A DNA stretch of 64,000 bases, from assembly GCA_016281555.1 (NCBI GenBank), contig JAEEIV010000033.1:1-64000 (forward strand). Reading direction: 5' to 3'. Within the stretch, counting starts at the first letter, position 1, and each line of letters starts with the position of its first letter. The position numbers were made by a program, and so were the translations under genes. Source of the stretch: Lachnospiraceae bacterium. Its GTDB lineage: Bacteria > Bacillota > Clostridia > Lachnospirales > Lachnospiraceae. Of the stretch, positions 23,367-34,337 are shown piece after piece. The notes under the pieces were generated by a model, which made no database searches, had not been told where the DNA came from, and saw only the letters and a list, made by a program, of their open reading frames with translations.

Positions 23367-24788
23367 TTATTTCTCGTATAATTCCTCGAGCATCTCCTGA
23401 TAGATCGGCTCGAGTTTTTCCGCCGTGCCGCGTTCGAAGGCGGTCTGGTTCGCTTCGTAGCTGTTCGGGTAGGAATTGATCGAAGGCAGGTACATGAAGG
23501 AACCGCAGGAGTAGGCCTTGACGACGGTCATCTTGAACGGTGAGGCCGCCTTGATGTGCTTTCCGGTGCCGCTGAAGAGTTCGAACGGACCGGTCGTGAA
23601 CGCCACGTCACCGAGACGGATGGCGTTCAGCTCGAAATCGCTTTCAAGCGGCGCCTTGGACTTCCGGATCGCGGCGGTGACGTGATAGGGACTGTTGAAT
23701 CCCGCGTCCCAGCACATGTGACGCACTTCTTCGGTGTAGCCGTCCTTTAAGTAGATCGCTGCGATCTTTTCGGCTTCCGGCACTTTCTTATCCATGGAGT
23801 GGTCGCGTTTTCCCGTGACGATCCGTTTCGAAAAGGCAAGAACGTCGGTTTCGGAATCGGTGAGCCCTTTGGAGATCAGAAGTTTCGCCGTCCCGCCGAG
23901 CACCGCCGCGTATGCGTAGTGGCTGCGGTTCAGGCCGAACGTAAGACCCGGCAGGCCTTCCTCCGCCATGCGCGTGTTCGCGTTCGTATTGCCGGCGCAG
24001 CCCTGCAGGAAGGTGCACTTCGTGCCCGGGATCAATTGTTCCACGCGGCTCCGGAACGCGCCCGGATAGTCGGAAGACATGTTCGGCGCCTTGATGCCGC
24101 CGGTGATCGTCGCATGCGCAGTGAAGTTCAGCATGATGATATCGTCGGCGTTTTCTCTCGCAAGCTTCACGACCATGAGTTCGTGATCCGCTTCTTCCTC
24201 ATGACCGACGTAGGCGTAATGCGCCTGATCCCGCGCGTACATGTCTCCGTAATTGTCGCCGACGGGGATCAGGTCCGCTTCGGTGTAACCGTCCAGTTTT
24301 TCACGCGGGACCATGTAATAATAGCGGTTGAAATTCAGCCGGGCTCCGTCGTGTCCGACCTCGGTCTTTCCGTAGGAGATCTGCGCGGGCTTCAGATCGG
24401 CGATCGCACGGAGCGCGCTTTCCCGGAACGCCTTCGGCAGGATCTCTTCCCTGTAGGTTTTGATACAGTCGAAATCGCTGTGCAGGTCCGGCGCGGAATG
24501 CGTATGTGTGCCGCCGATGTAGATGCGGTCCTGTGGAAGACCGGTCGCTTCGCTGACGGCTTCTCTGAGAGAAGAGAACAGCGGATCGGGGATGCCGATG
24601 AGGTCGGCGGTCATAAGCACGCATTCGGCCTTCCGGTCACGGCCGAGTGCGATCGAATTGATGTAAAGCGGGTCCAGAACGGTCGCGGCCAGACGGAACT
24701 TGGTCGAGCCGTAGCCGGCGAGCGGAACGCCGCCGAACGGCGGAGTGATGTCGGTGCGGGCAAAGCCTGCGTACATAGAATTGCTCAT
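23367..24788 (-). CDS. Neutral/alkaline ceramidase N-terminal-like protein
   Basis: The protein has about 473 residues. ATG 24788 is favoured because GAGGAG precedes it by about seven bases. The N-terminus YAGFARTDITPPFGGVPLAGYG, then IYIGGTHTHSAPDLHSDF, with conserved His and Asp residues, matches the N-terminal domain of neutral ceramidases. The family includes many bacterial hydrolases of unknown substrate. There is no signal peptide, so unlike secreted ceramidases it is probably cytoplasmic. It is the second gene after the glycerophosphodiesterase, with a gap of about 11 bases, hinting at joint handling of lipid headgroups. The assignment to lipid cleavage is inference. Confidence 0.8.
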   Translation of the reverse strand: MSNSMYAGFARTDITPPFGGVPLAGYGSTKFRLAATVLDPLYINSIALGRDRKAECVLMTADLIGIPDPLFSSLREAVSEATGLPQDRIYIGGTHTHSAPDLHSDFDCIKTYREEILPKAFRESALRAIADLKPAQISYGKTEVGHDGARLNFNRYYYMVPREKLDGYTEADLIPVGDNYGDMYARDQAHYAYVGHEEEADHELMVVKLARENADDIIMLNFTAHATITGGIKAPNMSSDYPGAFRSRVEQLIPGTKCTFLQGCAGNTNANTRMAEEGLPGLTFGLNRSHYAYAAVLGGTAKLLISKGLTDSETDVLAFSKRIVTGKRDHSMDKKVPEAEKIAAIYLKDGYTEEVRHMCWDAGFNSPYHVTAAIRKSKAPLESDFELNAIRLGDVAFTTGPFELFSGTGKHIKAASPFKMTVVKAYSCGSFMYLPSINSYPNSYEANQTAFERGTAEKLEPIYQEMLEELYEK

Positions 24789-24799
24789 ACCATATCTCC

Positions 24800-25561
24800 T
24801 CAATATTTGGTTTCCGGCCGGAGATGTTCGAAAATGACCGCATCAAACGCGTTTTCCGTTTCTTTCCGGCATTCCTCCTCACGTAACGTCCATGCAATGA
24901 GCAAAACGCCCTTTTTCCGGAGTTTTTGCACCTTCTTCGGTATTTCCGCCGTCCGGTCGTAGGCAATGAAATCGGGCCGGTTTAAGAAACTGAAACGGCA
25001 GGTGGAGAGCAGGAAGCGCGCAGGCTTCGGATAACCCTGATAGCCTTCGGCCTTGGTCGCCAATTGACCGCGGAACACTTCCGGCGCATTTTTCCGGAAC
25101 CAGTTCACGAGGAAGGGGTTGAAGGATTCGATGCAATAGACGCCCGGATAGGTTTTCAGGAGTTCATAGGTTTTGAAGGCAAGTTCGTCGTTCTTCGGTC
25201 CGGTCTTCAGTTCCACGATGAGCGGCCCTGCGCCGTCCTTAAGAATATCCAGGACCTCCTTGAAGAGCGGGATCTGTTCCTTCGTGCCGCTTAAGCGGAG
25301 TTCCTTCAGTTCCTCCAGCGTGAAATCCCAGATTTTTCCGTCCCTGCCGCACATGCGTTTCAGGGAATCGTCGTGGAAGACCATGACGTGTCCGTCCTTG
25401 GAGAGCTGCACGTCAAGTTCCACGCCGTAGTGCGCCTCGGCAGCCCGGCGGAACGCTTCAAGCGAGTTTTCCGGCACGCTCTGGTCCTTCTCATACAATC
25501 CGCGGTGCGCGTAGTTCACGTGGGTGAACCAGCTTTTTTCTTCTTCGGTCCGATGATTCAT
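24800..25561 (-). CDS. Glycerophosphodiester phosphodiesterase
   Basis: The protein has 253 residues. ATG 25561 follows GGAGGG by six bases; longer in-frame extension to 25783 has no ribosome binding site. NYAHRGLYEKD..PENSLEAF (HRG...PENT-like) is the family signature near residue 15. GVELDVQLSKDGHVMVFHDDSLKR gives the metal-binding E-x-D and the second catalytic His. Family enzymes release glycerol 3-phosphate from deacylated phospholipids or related headgroups. It leads a small minus-strand operon with the ceramidase-like gene. Confidence 0.92.
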   Translation of the reverse strand: MNHRTEEEKSWFTHVNYAHRGLYEKDQSVPENSLEAFRRAAEAHYGVELDVQLSKDGHVMVFHDDSLKRMCGRDGKIWDFTLEELKELRLSGTKEQIPLFKEVLDILKDGAGPLIVELKTGPKNDELAFKTYELLKTYPGVYCIESFNPFLVNWFRKNAPEVFRGQLATKAEGYQGYPKPARFLLSTCRFSFLNRPDFIAYDRTAEIPKKVQKLRKKGVLLIAWTLREEECRKETENAFDAVIFEHLRPETKY

Positions 25562-25704
25562 GACTACCCTCCGGAAGTAAAAGGATCTTACCCGTATCAT
25601 ACCATCATTCCGTTTTGTTATCAACCAAAATGACGAAACGGCCGGAAAAAACGCCGTTTTCTTTGTCTGTTTCGACGAAAATCGCCAAAATGAGAAAAAA
25701 AGAG

Positions 25705-25733
25705 TTGATTCTTCACTAAAACTGCGGTATGAT
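25705..25733 (+). promoter_or_regulatory. Promoter of the lysine riboswitch and ABC importer
   Basis: TTGATT and TATGAT are separated by 17 bases, about 20 bases before the start of the riboswitch. Confidence 0.7.
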
Positions 25734-25752
25734 TCAACACAAACAAAATCCA

Positions 25753-25918
25753 TGATAGAGGCGCGGCAGACAAAAGTAGCCACCAGACGGTCCGGGAAGA
25801 CCGGTCGGTGAAAGGGGATGCCGCCGAAGGGAGAAAAAGGTTCCCGCCGATTTCTTGCCTGGGCGTACGGAGAACATCCGTCCGACTGTCGAAGCGAAAG
25901 CTTCGGAGTGCTATCGTG
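25753..25918 (+). ncRNA. Lysine riboswitch (L box)
   Basis: Core: GATAGAGGCGCGGC...AAGTA, then GGTGAAAGGGGATGCCGCCGAAGG, ending CTTCGGAGTGCTATC. These are the conserved junction segments of the lysine aptamer. P1 pairs CATGATAG (25753-25760) with CTATCGTG (25911-25918). Downstream, the P1 3' strand can alternatively pair with a second CATGATAG (25950-25957), which lies in the loop of the terminator hairpin. Lysine binding should therefore favour the terminator and shut the importer off. Confidence 0.93.
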
Positions 25919-25939
25919 ATTTACATCGTTCCTTTGGAT

Positions 25940-25981
25940 TGTGTTAAGTCATGATAGGTCATGGCGTAACACATTTTTTTT
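25940..25981 (+). terminator. Riboswitch-controlled terminator
   Basis: TGTGTTA (25940-25946) pairs with TAACACA (25967-25973), followed by eight T. The alternative pairing of CTATCGTG (25911-25918) with CATGATAG (25950-25957) acts as antiterminator. The frame opening at 25951 inside this hairpin is not a start. Confidence 0.88.
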
Positions 25982-26046
25982 GCGTCTCATCGGGAGGCGG
26001 TCCGCAAAAAGGAAGCGGGCAGGGCAATGAAAAGAGGAGGAACGAG

Positions 26047-26892
26047 ATGAAGAATTGGGGAAGAATGATCGCGCTTGCGATCGCAGCGGTGATGGTGATC
26101 GGTCTGGCGGCCTGCGGCAGCGGACAGAAGACCGGCGTGGAAGACGGCATCCTGACGGTCGCCATGGAGTGCGCGTACGCGCCTTACAACTGGGCGCAGA
26201 ACGACGATTCGAACGGTGCCGTGCCGATCAAGGGCTCGACCATGTACGCAAACGGTTACGACGTCATGACGGCGAAGGCCATCTGCGAGGCGAACGGCTG
26301 GCAGCTGGAGATCGTCCAGTCGGATTGGGATTCGCTGATCCCGGCCGTTCAGGCGGGGACCGTGGATGCGGTCATCGCCGGTCAGTCCATGACGTCGGAA
26401 CGGATGGAATCCGTCGATTTCGCGGGACCGTACCTTTACGCGACGATCGTGTGCCTGACGAAGAAGGGCAGTGCGTATGAGAATGCGAAGGGCTTAAAGG
26501 ATCTTGCAGGCGGCTCCTGCACGAGCCAGTCCGGCACGATCTGGTACGACAGCTGCCTGCCGCAGATCGAAGGCGCGAACGTACAGGCTCCGGCGGCGGA
26601 TCCGTCCTCGATGCTGATGGCACTCGAGACCGGAGCGGTGGATTTCATCTGCACCGACATGCCGACGGCCCAGGGCGCGCTCATTGCCTACAACGATTTC
26701 GTGCTGCTTGATTTCGCGGGCAGCGGAGACGATTTCAAGGTCTCTGAGGAAGAGATCAACATCGGCATTTCCGTTCAGAAGGGCAATACCACGCTGCTCA
26801 ACAAGATCAACGCCTATTTCAACGGCAAGACCGCGGACGATTTCAATGCGCTCATGAACCAGGCCATTGCGATCCAGCCGATCGGGGATTGA
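26047..26892 (+). CDS. Amino-acid ABC transporter substrate-binding lipoprotein (probable lysine)
   Basis: The protein has 281 residues. ATG 26047 follows GGAGG by six bases. A signal peptide (MKNWGRMIALAIAAVMVIGLAAC) ends in a lipobox with Cys, so it is anchored to the outer face of the membrane. The rest is an SBP_bac_3-type domain: LTVAMECAYAPYNW, DVMTAKAICEANGWQLEIV, PAVQAGTVDAVIAGQSMT, as in polar amino-acid binders. Because the operon lies behind a lysine riboswitch, lysine is the likely ligand; the fold alone would not distinguish Lys, Arg or others. Permease and ATPase follow. Confidence 0.92.
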   Translation: MKNWGRMIALAIAAVMVIGLAACGSGQKTGVEDGILTVAMECAYAPYNWAQNDDSNGAVPIKGSTMYANGYDVMTAKAICEANGWQLEIVQSDWDSLIPAVQAGTVDAVIAGQSMTSERMESVDFAGPYLYATIVCLTKKGSAYENAKGLKDLAGGSCTSQSGTIWYDSCLPQIEGANVQAPAADPSSMLMALETGAVDFICTDMPTAQGALIAYNDFVLLDFAGSGDDFKVSEEEINIGISVQKGNTTLLNKINAYFNGKTADDFNALMNQAIAIQPIGD

Positions 26893-26913
26893 TGAATCCG
26901 AAGGAGTCATGGC

Positions 26914-27738
26914 ATGGGAAATCTCTTCACGGACATCGGGAAAGTCCTTGAGAAGTACGGGCTGACTTACCTGGACGGCATGAAGAATACGCTGATCCTC
27001 GCGGTCGTGGCGACGCTCATCGGCTGCGTCATCGGGTTTTTCTGCGGTATTCTGCAGACGATCCCCTACGGACCGAAGGATCATTTTCTGAAGCGCTTTT
27101 TCCTGAAGCTGCTCCGGGTGATCATCCGCGCCTACGTCGAAGTGTTCCGCGGCACGCCGATGATCCTGCAGGCCGTCTTCATCTTTTACGGTCTGCCGTA
27201 CGTTACGGGCATTGCCTTCCAGGACATCTGGACCGTCAGCATCGTCGTCGTGTCGATCAATACCGGCGCGTACATGACGGAGTCCGTCCGGGGCGGCATT
27301 CTGTCGGTGGACGCGGGACAGACGGAGGGCGCGAAGGCACTCGGCATGAATCATTTTCAGACGATGCTGCACGTGATCCTGCCGCAGACGCTCCGGAACA
27401 TTATGCCGCAGATCGGGAACAACTACATCATCAACGTCAAGGACACCTCGGTCATGTTCATCATCGGGTTCATGGAATTCTTCTCGGTGCACAAGATCGT
27501 GGCGGGTGCGACGTTCAAGTATTTTCCGTCGGCCGTGCTCGAGATGGGCGGCTATCTGCTCATGACGCTCGCCGCCTCGGTTTTGCTGCGCTGGATCGAG
27601 AAAAAACTGGCGGGCAGGCAGAGTTACGAACTGGTCAACCTGGATCAGCTGGCCACGACCGCCGGCACCTACAATTATCCGGGGAAAGGCTCACCTTTTG
27701 ACGAGAGAAGCCGGGAATTCGGAGGTGAAAAGAGATGA
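26914..27738 (+). CDS. Amino-acid ABC transporter permease (probable lysine)
   Basis: The protein has 274 residues, HisM/GlnP type, with about five membrane helices. The first helix begins [20 protein letters not shown]; the cytoplasmic EAA loop is [20 protein letters not shown], which contacts the ATPase. FRGTPMILQ is the usual polar amino-acid permease motif near residue 75. It sits between the substrate-binding lipoprotein and the ATPase and overlaps the ATPase start by four bases (ATGA). Confidence 0.94.
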   Translation: MGNLFTDIGKVLEKYGLTYLDGMKNTLILAVVATLIGCVIGFFCGILQTIPYGPKDHFLKRFFLKLLRVIIRAYVEVFRGTPMILQAVFIFYGLPYVTGIAFQDIWTVSIVVVSINTGAYMTESVRGGILSVDAGQTEGAKALGMNHFQTMLHVILPQTLRNIMPQIGNNYIINVKDTSVMFIIGFMEFFSVHKIVAGATFKYFPSAVLEMGGYLLMTLAASVLLRWIEKKLAGRQSYELVNLDQLATTAGTYNYPGKGSPFDERSREFGGEKR

Positions 27739-28472
27739 GTGAACCGATTCTTGAGATCCGCCATCTGTCCAAATCCTTTGGAAACAACGAGGTGCTGAAG
27801 GACATCGATTTCACGGTGTCGAAAGGCGACGTGACGAGCATCATCGGCGCGTCCGGAAGCGGAAAATCGACGCTGCTGCGCTGCATCAATCTTTTGGAAA
27901 CGGCGACGAGCGGCGAGATCCTCTACCACGGCGAAAACGTGCTCCGGGGCGGCTTCAATCAGTCCGCCTACCGCGCGAAGGTCGGCATGGTGTTTCAGAG
28001 TTTCAATCTGTTCAACAACATGACGGTCCTGAAGAACTGCATGGCGGGGCAGCAGATCGTGGAGAAAGTCCCGAAGGAAGAGGCAAAACAGAGGGCGCTT
28101 TACTATCTGGACAAGGTCGGCATGACGCCGTATCTCAACGCGAGGCCGCATCAGATCTCCGGCGGGCAGAAACAGCGGGTCGCGATCGCGCGGGCATTGG
28201 CCATGGAACCCGAGATCCTTCTGTTCGACGAGCCGACTTCCGCGCTCGACCCGGAAATGGTCGGCGAAGTGCTGGAAGTCATGAAAAAACTGGCGGAGGA
28301 CGGCATGACGATGCTCGTCGTCACGCACGAAATGGGGTTCGCGAAGGACGTCAGCAATCGCGTCGTCTACATGGCCGGCGGGATCATTGAGGAGGAGGGA
28401 CCTTCCGCGGAAGTGATGTCGAATCCGAAGAGTCAGAAGATGCGGGAGTTTCTGGAACGCTTTTTGCAGTGA
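27735..28472 (+). CDS. Amino-acid ABC transporter ATP-binding protein (probable lysine)
   Basis: The protein has 245 residues. Walker [16 protein letters not shown] near residue 36, Q-loop MVFQSFNLF, signature [15 protein letters not shown], Walker [15 protein letters not shown]-loop VVTHEMGFA. The length and [15 protein letters not shown] follow the GlnQ/HisP family. It overlaps the permease and closes the importer operon. Expression is expected to fall when lysine is ample, through the upstream riboswitch. Confidence 0.95.
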   Translation: MSEPILEIRHLSKSFGNNEVLKDIDFTVSKGDVTSIIGASGSGKSTLLRCINLLETATSGEILYHGENVLRGGFNQSAYRAKVGMVFQSFNLFNNMTVLKNCMAGQQIVEKVPKEEAKQRALYYLDKVGMTPYLNARPHQISGGQKQRVAIARALAMEPEILLFDEPTSALDPEMVGEVLEVMKKLAEDGMTMLVVTHEMGFAKDVSNRVVYMAGGIIEEEGPSAEVMSNPKSQKMREFLERFLQ

Positions 28473-28528
28473 GATTGAAGCTTCGATTCACGGAATGTTG
28501 TGGTTTTTGAAAAGCCCTGCGCAAGTTC

Positions 28529-28557
28529 TTGTATTTTTTTGAAAACTATGATATGAT
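28529..28557 (+). promoter_or_regulatory. Promoter of the zinc-motif membrane protein gene
   Basis: TTGTAT and TATGAT are separated by 17 bases, 38 bases before the start codon. Confidence 0.6.
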
Positions 28558-28594
28558 AATCCTACAATATTCTTGAAAAGGAGCATGTCGATTT

Positions 28595-29449
28595 ATGGCA
28601 ACCAAAAAGAATACTGCGGCTGAAGAAGCCGCGAAAAAGGCTTTAGAGACCGTGGAAAAGGAGAAATCCGCGAAGAAGACGGCGAGGGCGTCGAAAGAGG
28701 AGATCCTGGCGGCCACGAAAAAGAATGCGCGTCCGTACCGGATCCTGGCGTTCGTTTTCTGGTTCCTTGCACTCGCTGCGGAAGTGATGGCGATCCTGGT
28801 CTTCGCGAAGAAGATCGATATCCCGACCATTACGACCACTGCGGAGTCGAGTTATCCGGTCGGTTGGTGGATCACCTGGATCGCGTTCCTGGTTCTGGAT
28901 CTCATTTTCCTGATCATCGGTTCTTCCTGCTGGAAGAAGGGCAATCATCTGGATCCCGCTTCCGCGAAGAACAAGACGAGATTCTGGCTCCACAACAACC
29001 TCGGCATTTTTGTCGCAGCGCTCTGCTTCATTCCGTTCATCATCATTGCGCTTCTTGATAAGAACGCGGATAAGAAGGCGAAGACCTGGGCAGCCGTGAT
29101 CGCAGCCGTCGCACTCGCGCTCGGCGTCACCACCTCGATCGACTACAATCCGATCTCGCAGGAGGAAATGCTGAACAATGCCGCGACGTACGAGAAGGTC
29201 TATTGGCTGGACAAGGGCGAGGTGTTCCATGCGTTTGACGAATGTCAGTATGTGCACGGAAAGGAACTGAACACCGGCAGCGGCGAAGAAGCGGTCAAGG
29301 CCGGAAAGACCCGCATCTGCAAGGTCTGTGAGAAGAAGATCCAGGACGGACTCGTTCCGGATGACATGAACGAGAAGGAATGGACGGATCTGCTGAACAG
29401 CGCGGCCCAGGCGGCGTCAGGCGCAGCAAGCGGTGCGGCCGCGGATTAA
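28595..29449 (+). CDS. Four-helix membrane protein with C-terminal metal-binding motif
   Basis: The protein has 284 residues. A Lys/Ala/Glu-rich N-terminus of about 45 residues is cytosolic or coil. Four membrane helices follow: ILAFVFWFLALAAEVMAILV, WITWIAFLVLDLIFLIIGS, FVAALCFIPFIIIALL, AAVIAAVALALGVTT. The C-terminal region reads YWLDKGEVFHAFDECQYVHG...KTRICKVCEKK, where a Cys, a His and a Cys-X2-Cys resemble the small zinc modules found at the end of many Bacillota proteins. An Ala/Ser/Gly tail closes the protein. No enzymatic motif is seen; function unknown. It has its own promoter and terminator, so it is a single-gene unit. Confidence 0.8.
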   Translation: MATKKNTAAEEAAKKALETVEKEKSAKKTARASKEEILAATKKNARPYRILAFVFWFLALAAEVMAILVFAKKIDIPTITTTAESSYPVGWWITWIAFLVLDLIFLIIGSSCWKKGNHLDPASAKNKTRFWLHNNLGIFVAALCFIPFIIIALLDKNADKKAKTWAAVIAAVALALGVTTSIDYNPISQEEMLNNAATYEKVYWLDKGEVFHAFDECQYVHGKELNTGSGEEAVKAGKTRICKVCEKKIQDGLVPDDMNEKEWTDLLNSAAQAASGAASGAAAD

Positions 29450-29475
29450 CGGTCCATATGTAAGAAACTTTATTC

Positions 29476-29510
29476 GGGGCTGCTCCATCAGTGTGCAGCC
29501 CCCCTTTTTT
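29476..29510 (+). terminator. Rho-independent terminator
   Basis: GGGGCTGC (29476-29483) pairs with GCAGCCCC (29495-29502), followed by CC and a T-run. Confidence 0.93.
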
Positions 29511-29546
29511 GAAGACGGGGCATACTGACTCGCGGGAGGAAGAAAA

Positions 29547-30500
29547 ATGTTTAAACTGGCAGTGCAGACCGGCGGGATCGACGACAGATTCGGCGTTGAC
29601 GGCGCTTACCGGCTGATCCGGGAAGCCGGCTTTGATGCGGTGGACGCGAACGTGGATCACCTGTTTCCTACGGGAGATCTTCGGAACAAGAGACCGATCC
29701 CTCACTTTTTCAGGAGGGACGCCGGTGAGCAGGAGATCATGGAAGCGTTCCGGCCGTACCGGGAGGCTGCCGAAAAATACGGTCTGGAAAACTATCAGGC
29801 GCATGCGCCGTTCCCGTCCGTCATTCAGAACGGACCGGCGGACAATGAGGAATACAATGAGGCGCTGTTGGAAATGCTGAGAAGGACCGTGATCGGTGCA
29901 GCGTCGATCCATTGCCGGAATCTTGTGATCCATCCGTTCTATTATGATTACGAGCACCAGTGTTCTTTGGAAGAAGAGTGGGAACTGAACCGGAAATCCT
30001 ATCTGCGACTGGCGGCGACCGCGAAGGAATACGGCGTCACGATCTGCCTTGAGAACATGTTCCGGAATTATCGCGGAAAGCGGATTGCAGGCGTTTGCAA
30101 TTCCCCGTATGAGGCTGCTGCGTACGTTGACCGGCTGAATGAGGAGGCCGGAACAAACGTCTTCGGATTCTGTCTCGATACCGGGCATGCATTGCTCGTC
30201 GGAACGGACGTCAAGAACTTCATCACCGCGCTCGGCGACCGCATTGCCTGCTTCCACGTTCACGACAACAACGGCATCGAGGACCAGCATCTGGCACCTT
30301 ATATGGGCGTTCAGGACTGGGACCGCTTCATCGAAGGTCTGGCGGCGGTCCGTTACGATAAGACGGTGAGTTTTGAGACGTTCAATATCTGGAACCGGGT
30401 GGATGCGGAACTGTGTCCGGATCTGTTGAAATTCATAGAAAAATCCGGCCGCATGTTCGACCGGAAAGCGGAAGAGATCATTCGTCAAACTCGATCATGA
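29547..30500 (+). CDS. Sugar phosphate isomerase/epimerase-like TIM-barrel protein
   Basis: The protein has 317 residues. It has the pattern of the xylose-isomerase-like / AP endonuclease 2 barrel: YRLIREAGFDAVDANVDHLF near the start, NLVIHPFYYDYEHQ, ICLENMFRNYRGKR, FCLDTGHALLVG and ACFHVHDNNGIEDQHLAPYM. Glu, His and Asp metal ligands are visible in these strands. Family members isomerise or epimerise sugars, inosose or related compounds; the substrate is unknown. GGGAGG precedes the start. It overlaps the small gene on the minus strand by 23 bases at its 3' end. Confidence 0.86.
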   Translation: MFKLAVQTGGIDDRFGVDGAYRLIREAGFDAVDANVDHLFPTGDLRNKRPIPHFFRRDAGEQEIMEAFRPYREAAEKYGLENYQAHAPFPSVIQNGPADNEEYNEALLEMLRRTVIGAASIHCRNLVIHPFYYDYEHQCSLEEEWELNRKSYLRLAATAKEYGVTICLENMFRNYRGKRIAGVCNSPYEAAAYVDRLNEEAGTNVFGFCLDTGHALLVGTDVKNFITALGDRIACFHVHDNNGIEDQHLAPYMGVQDWDRFIEGLAAVRYDKTVSFETFNIWNRVDAELCPDLLKFIEKSGRMFDRKAEEIIRQTRS

Positions 30501-30705
30501 CCGTGTAGGTGCTGCCGCTCAAGGTGATCTCCTTCACGGTCCCGGTCTTTGACCGGATCCTTTTGTCCGCGGAGAAGTTCCGGGACATGGCGGCGGCGGG
30601 TTCCGCGGTATAATAGTAGGCGCGGGGCAGTTTCCCTTCCGTGATCTCGACGACGTCGCCGACTTTCAGGACGTCGCGCTCCATGGTAAAAGGTTCGATT
30701 CTCAT
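30478..30705 (-). CDS. Small protein of unknown function, beta-rich
   Basis: The protein has 75 residues from ATG 30705, chosen because AAGGAG stands about seven bases upstream. The sequence (MRIEPFTMERDVLKVGDVVEI...TVKEITLSGSTYTVMIEFDE) alternates short strands, suggesting a small beta-barrel or SH3-like fold with a KVGDVVEI turn. No family recognised. It converges on and overlaps the TIM-barrel gene by 23 bases. The reading frame and ribosome site make it a plausible gene but not certain. Confidence 0.6.
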   Translation of the reverse strand: MRIEPFTMERDVLKVGDVVEITEGKLPRAYYYTAEPAAAMSRNFSADKRIRSKTGTVKEITLSGSTYTVMIEFDE

Positions 30706-30719
30706 CGGGCACTCCTTAA

Positions 30720-30759
30720 GGCATCCGTCCGCGCATTGCAGCGGTTTCGGATGCCGCTT
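30720..30759 (+). terminator. Possible terminator after the TIM-barrel gene
   Basis: GGCATCCG (30720-30727) pairs with CGGATGCC (30748-30755) and is followed by GCTTTT. The long loop and short T-run make it weak. On the minus strand it is the 5' leader of the 75-residue gene. Confidence 0.4.
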
Positions 30760-30878
30760 TTGTATCATTTCTGCAGTCATTATAGGATCAGGAAGGGGAA
30801 AAATCAAGAGTGTGGGCATCCTTTCCGAAAAAGTGCGGAAAACGGAAAAAATATTGTGGATTTTTTTCTTTTTTTCAC

Positions 30879-30907
30879 TTTCAAAAATTCGTGAATAATG
30901 CTATACT
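30879..30907 (+). promoter_or_regulatory. Possible promoter of apt
   Basis: TTTCAA and TATACT are separated by 17 bases in an A/T-rich stretch, about 34 bases before the apt start. The -35 box is weak. Confidence 0.45.
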
Positions 30908-30940
30908 GTCTCTAATGTTTTTGAAAAATCGGAGGAGAGG

Positions 30941-31465
30941 ATGAAACAGGTAAAAGATTACGTGAGAACGATCCCGAACTTTCCCGAAGAAGGGATCATG
31001 TTCCGGGACATCACCACGGTCGTGGCGGATGCCGACGGACTCAAACTTGCCGTGGACGAAATGACGAAATGTCTGGACGGCATTGAGTTTGACGCGATCG
31101 TCGGTCTCGAATCCAGAGGATTCATTTTCGGGATGCCGATGGCGTACAATACGCACAAACCGTTCGTTCTGGTCCGGAAGAAGGGCAAACTGCCCCGCGA
31201 GACCGTGAGCGTGAAATACGACCTGGAATACGGCTCCGCGGAGATCGAAGTGCACAAGGAAGACATCAAACCGGGCGAGAGAGTCGTCCTGGTCGACGAT
31301 CTTCTGGCGACCGGCGGAACGATGAGCGCGGCGGCCGAACTTGTGGAAAAACTCGGCGCGAAGGTCGTGAAGATGGTCTTTTTACTGGAACTTTCCGGGC
31401 TGGAAGGCAGAAAGAAACTGGAAGGATATGACGTTTCGGCGGTCGTGAGCTATGAAGGCAAGTGA
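30941..31465 (+). CDS. apt: Adenine phosphoribosyltransferase
   Basis: The protein has 174 residues, the family length. The enzyme converts adenine and PRPP to AMP and PPi in purine salvage. RTIPNFPEEGIMFRDITTV near the N-terminus and the PRPP-binding VVLVDDLLATGGTMSA near residue 110 are diagnostic. GGAGGAGAGG lies directly before the ATG. It is the first of a run with the PPi-phosphofructokinase and guaB, so AMP/GMP supply may be linked in this operon. Confidence 0.97.
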   Translation: MKQVKDYVRTIPNFPEEGIMFRDITTVVADADGLKLAVDEMTKCLDGIEFDAIVGLESRGFIFGMPMAYNTHKPFVLVRKKGKLPRETVSVKYDLEYGSAEIEVHKEDIKPGERVVLVDDLLATGGTMSAAAELVEKLGAKVVKMVFLLELSGLEGRKKLEGYDVSAVVSYEGK

Positions 31466-31515
31466 CCGGGAACGAAGGATCGGGGAACAAATATTTTAAA
31501 CAAGAGGATAGAATC

Positions 31516-34309
<2,794 letters not shown>

Positions 34310-34337
34310 TTGATCGATTTTTATTTCGGAGGAAATT

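Noticed and set aside
23137..23479. Open frames on both strands through element B
   Set aside because: They come from the palindromic sequence, have no ribosome binding site and one runs into the ceramidase-like gene antisense.
25951..26046. Longer start of the substrate-binding protein at 25951
   Set aside because: It begins inside the riboswitch terminator; ATG 26047 has GGAGG at the right distance and starts a proper signal peptide.
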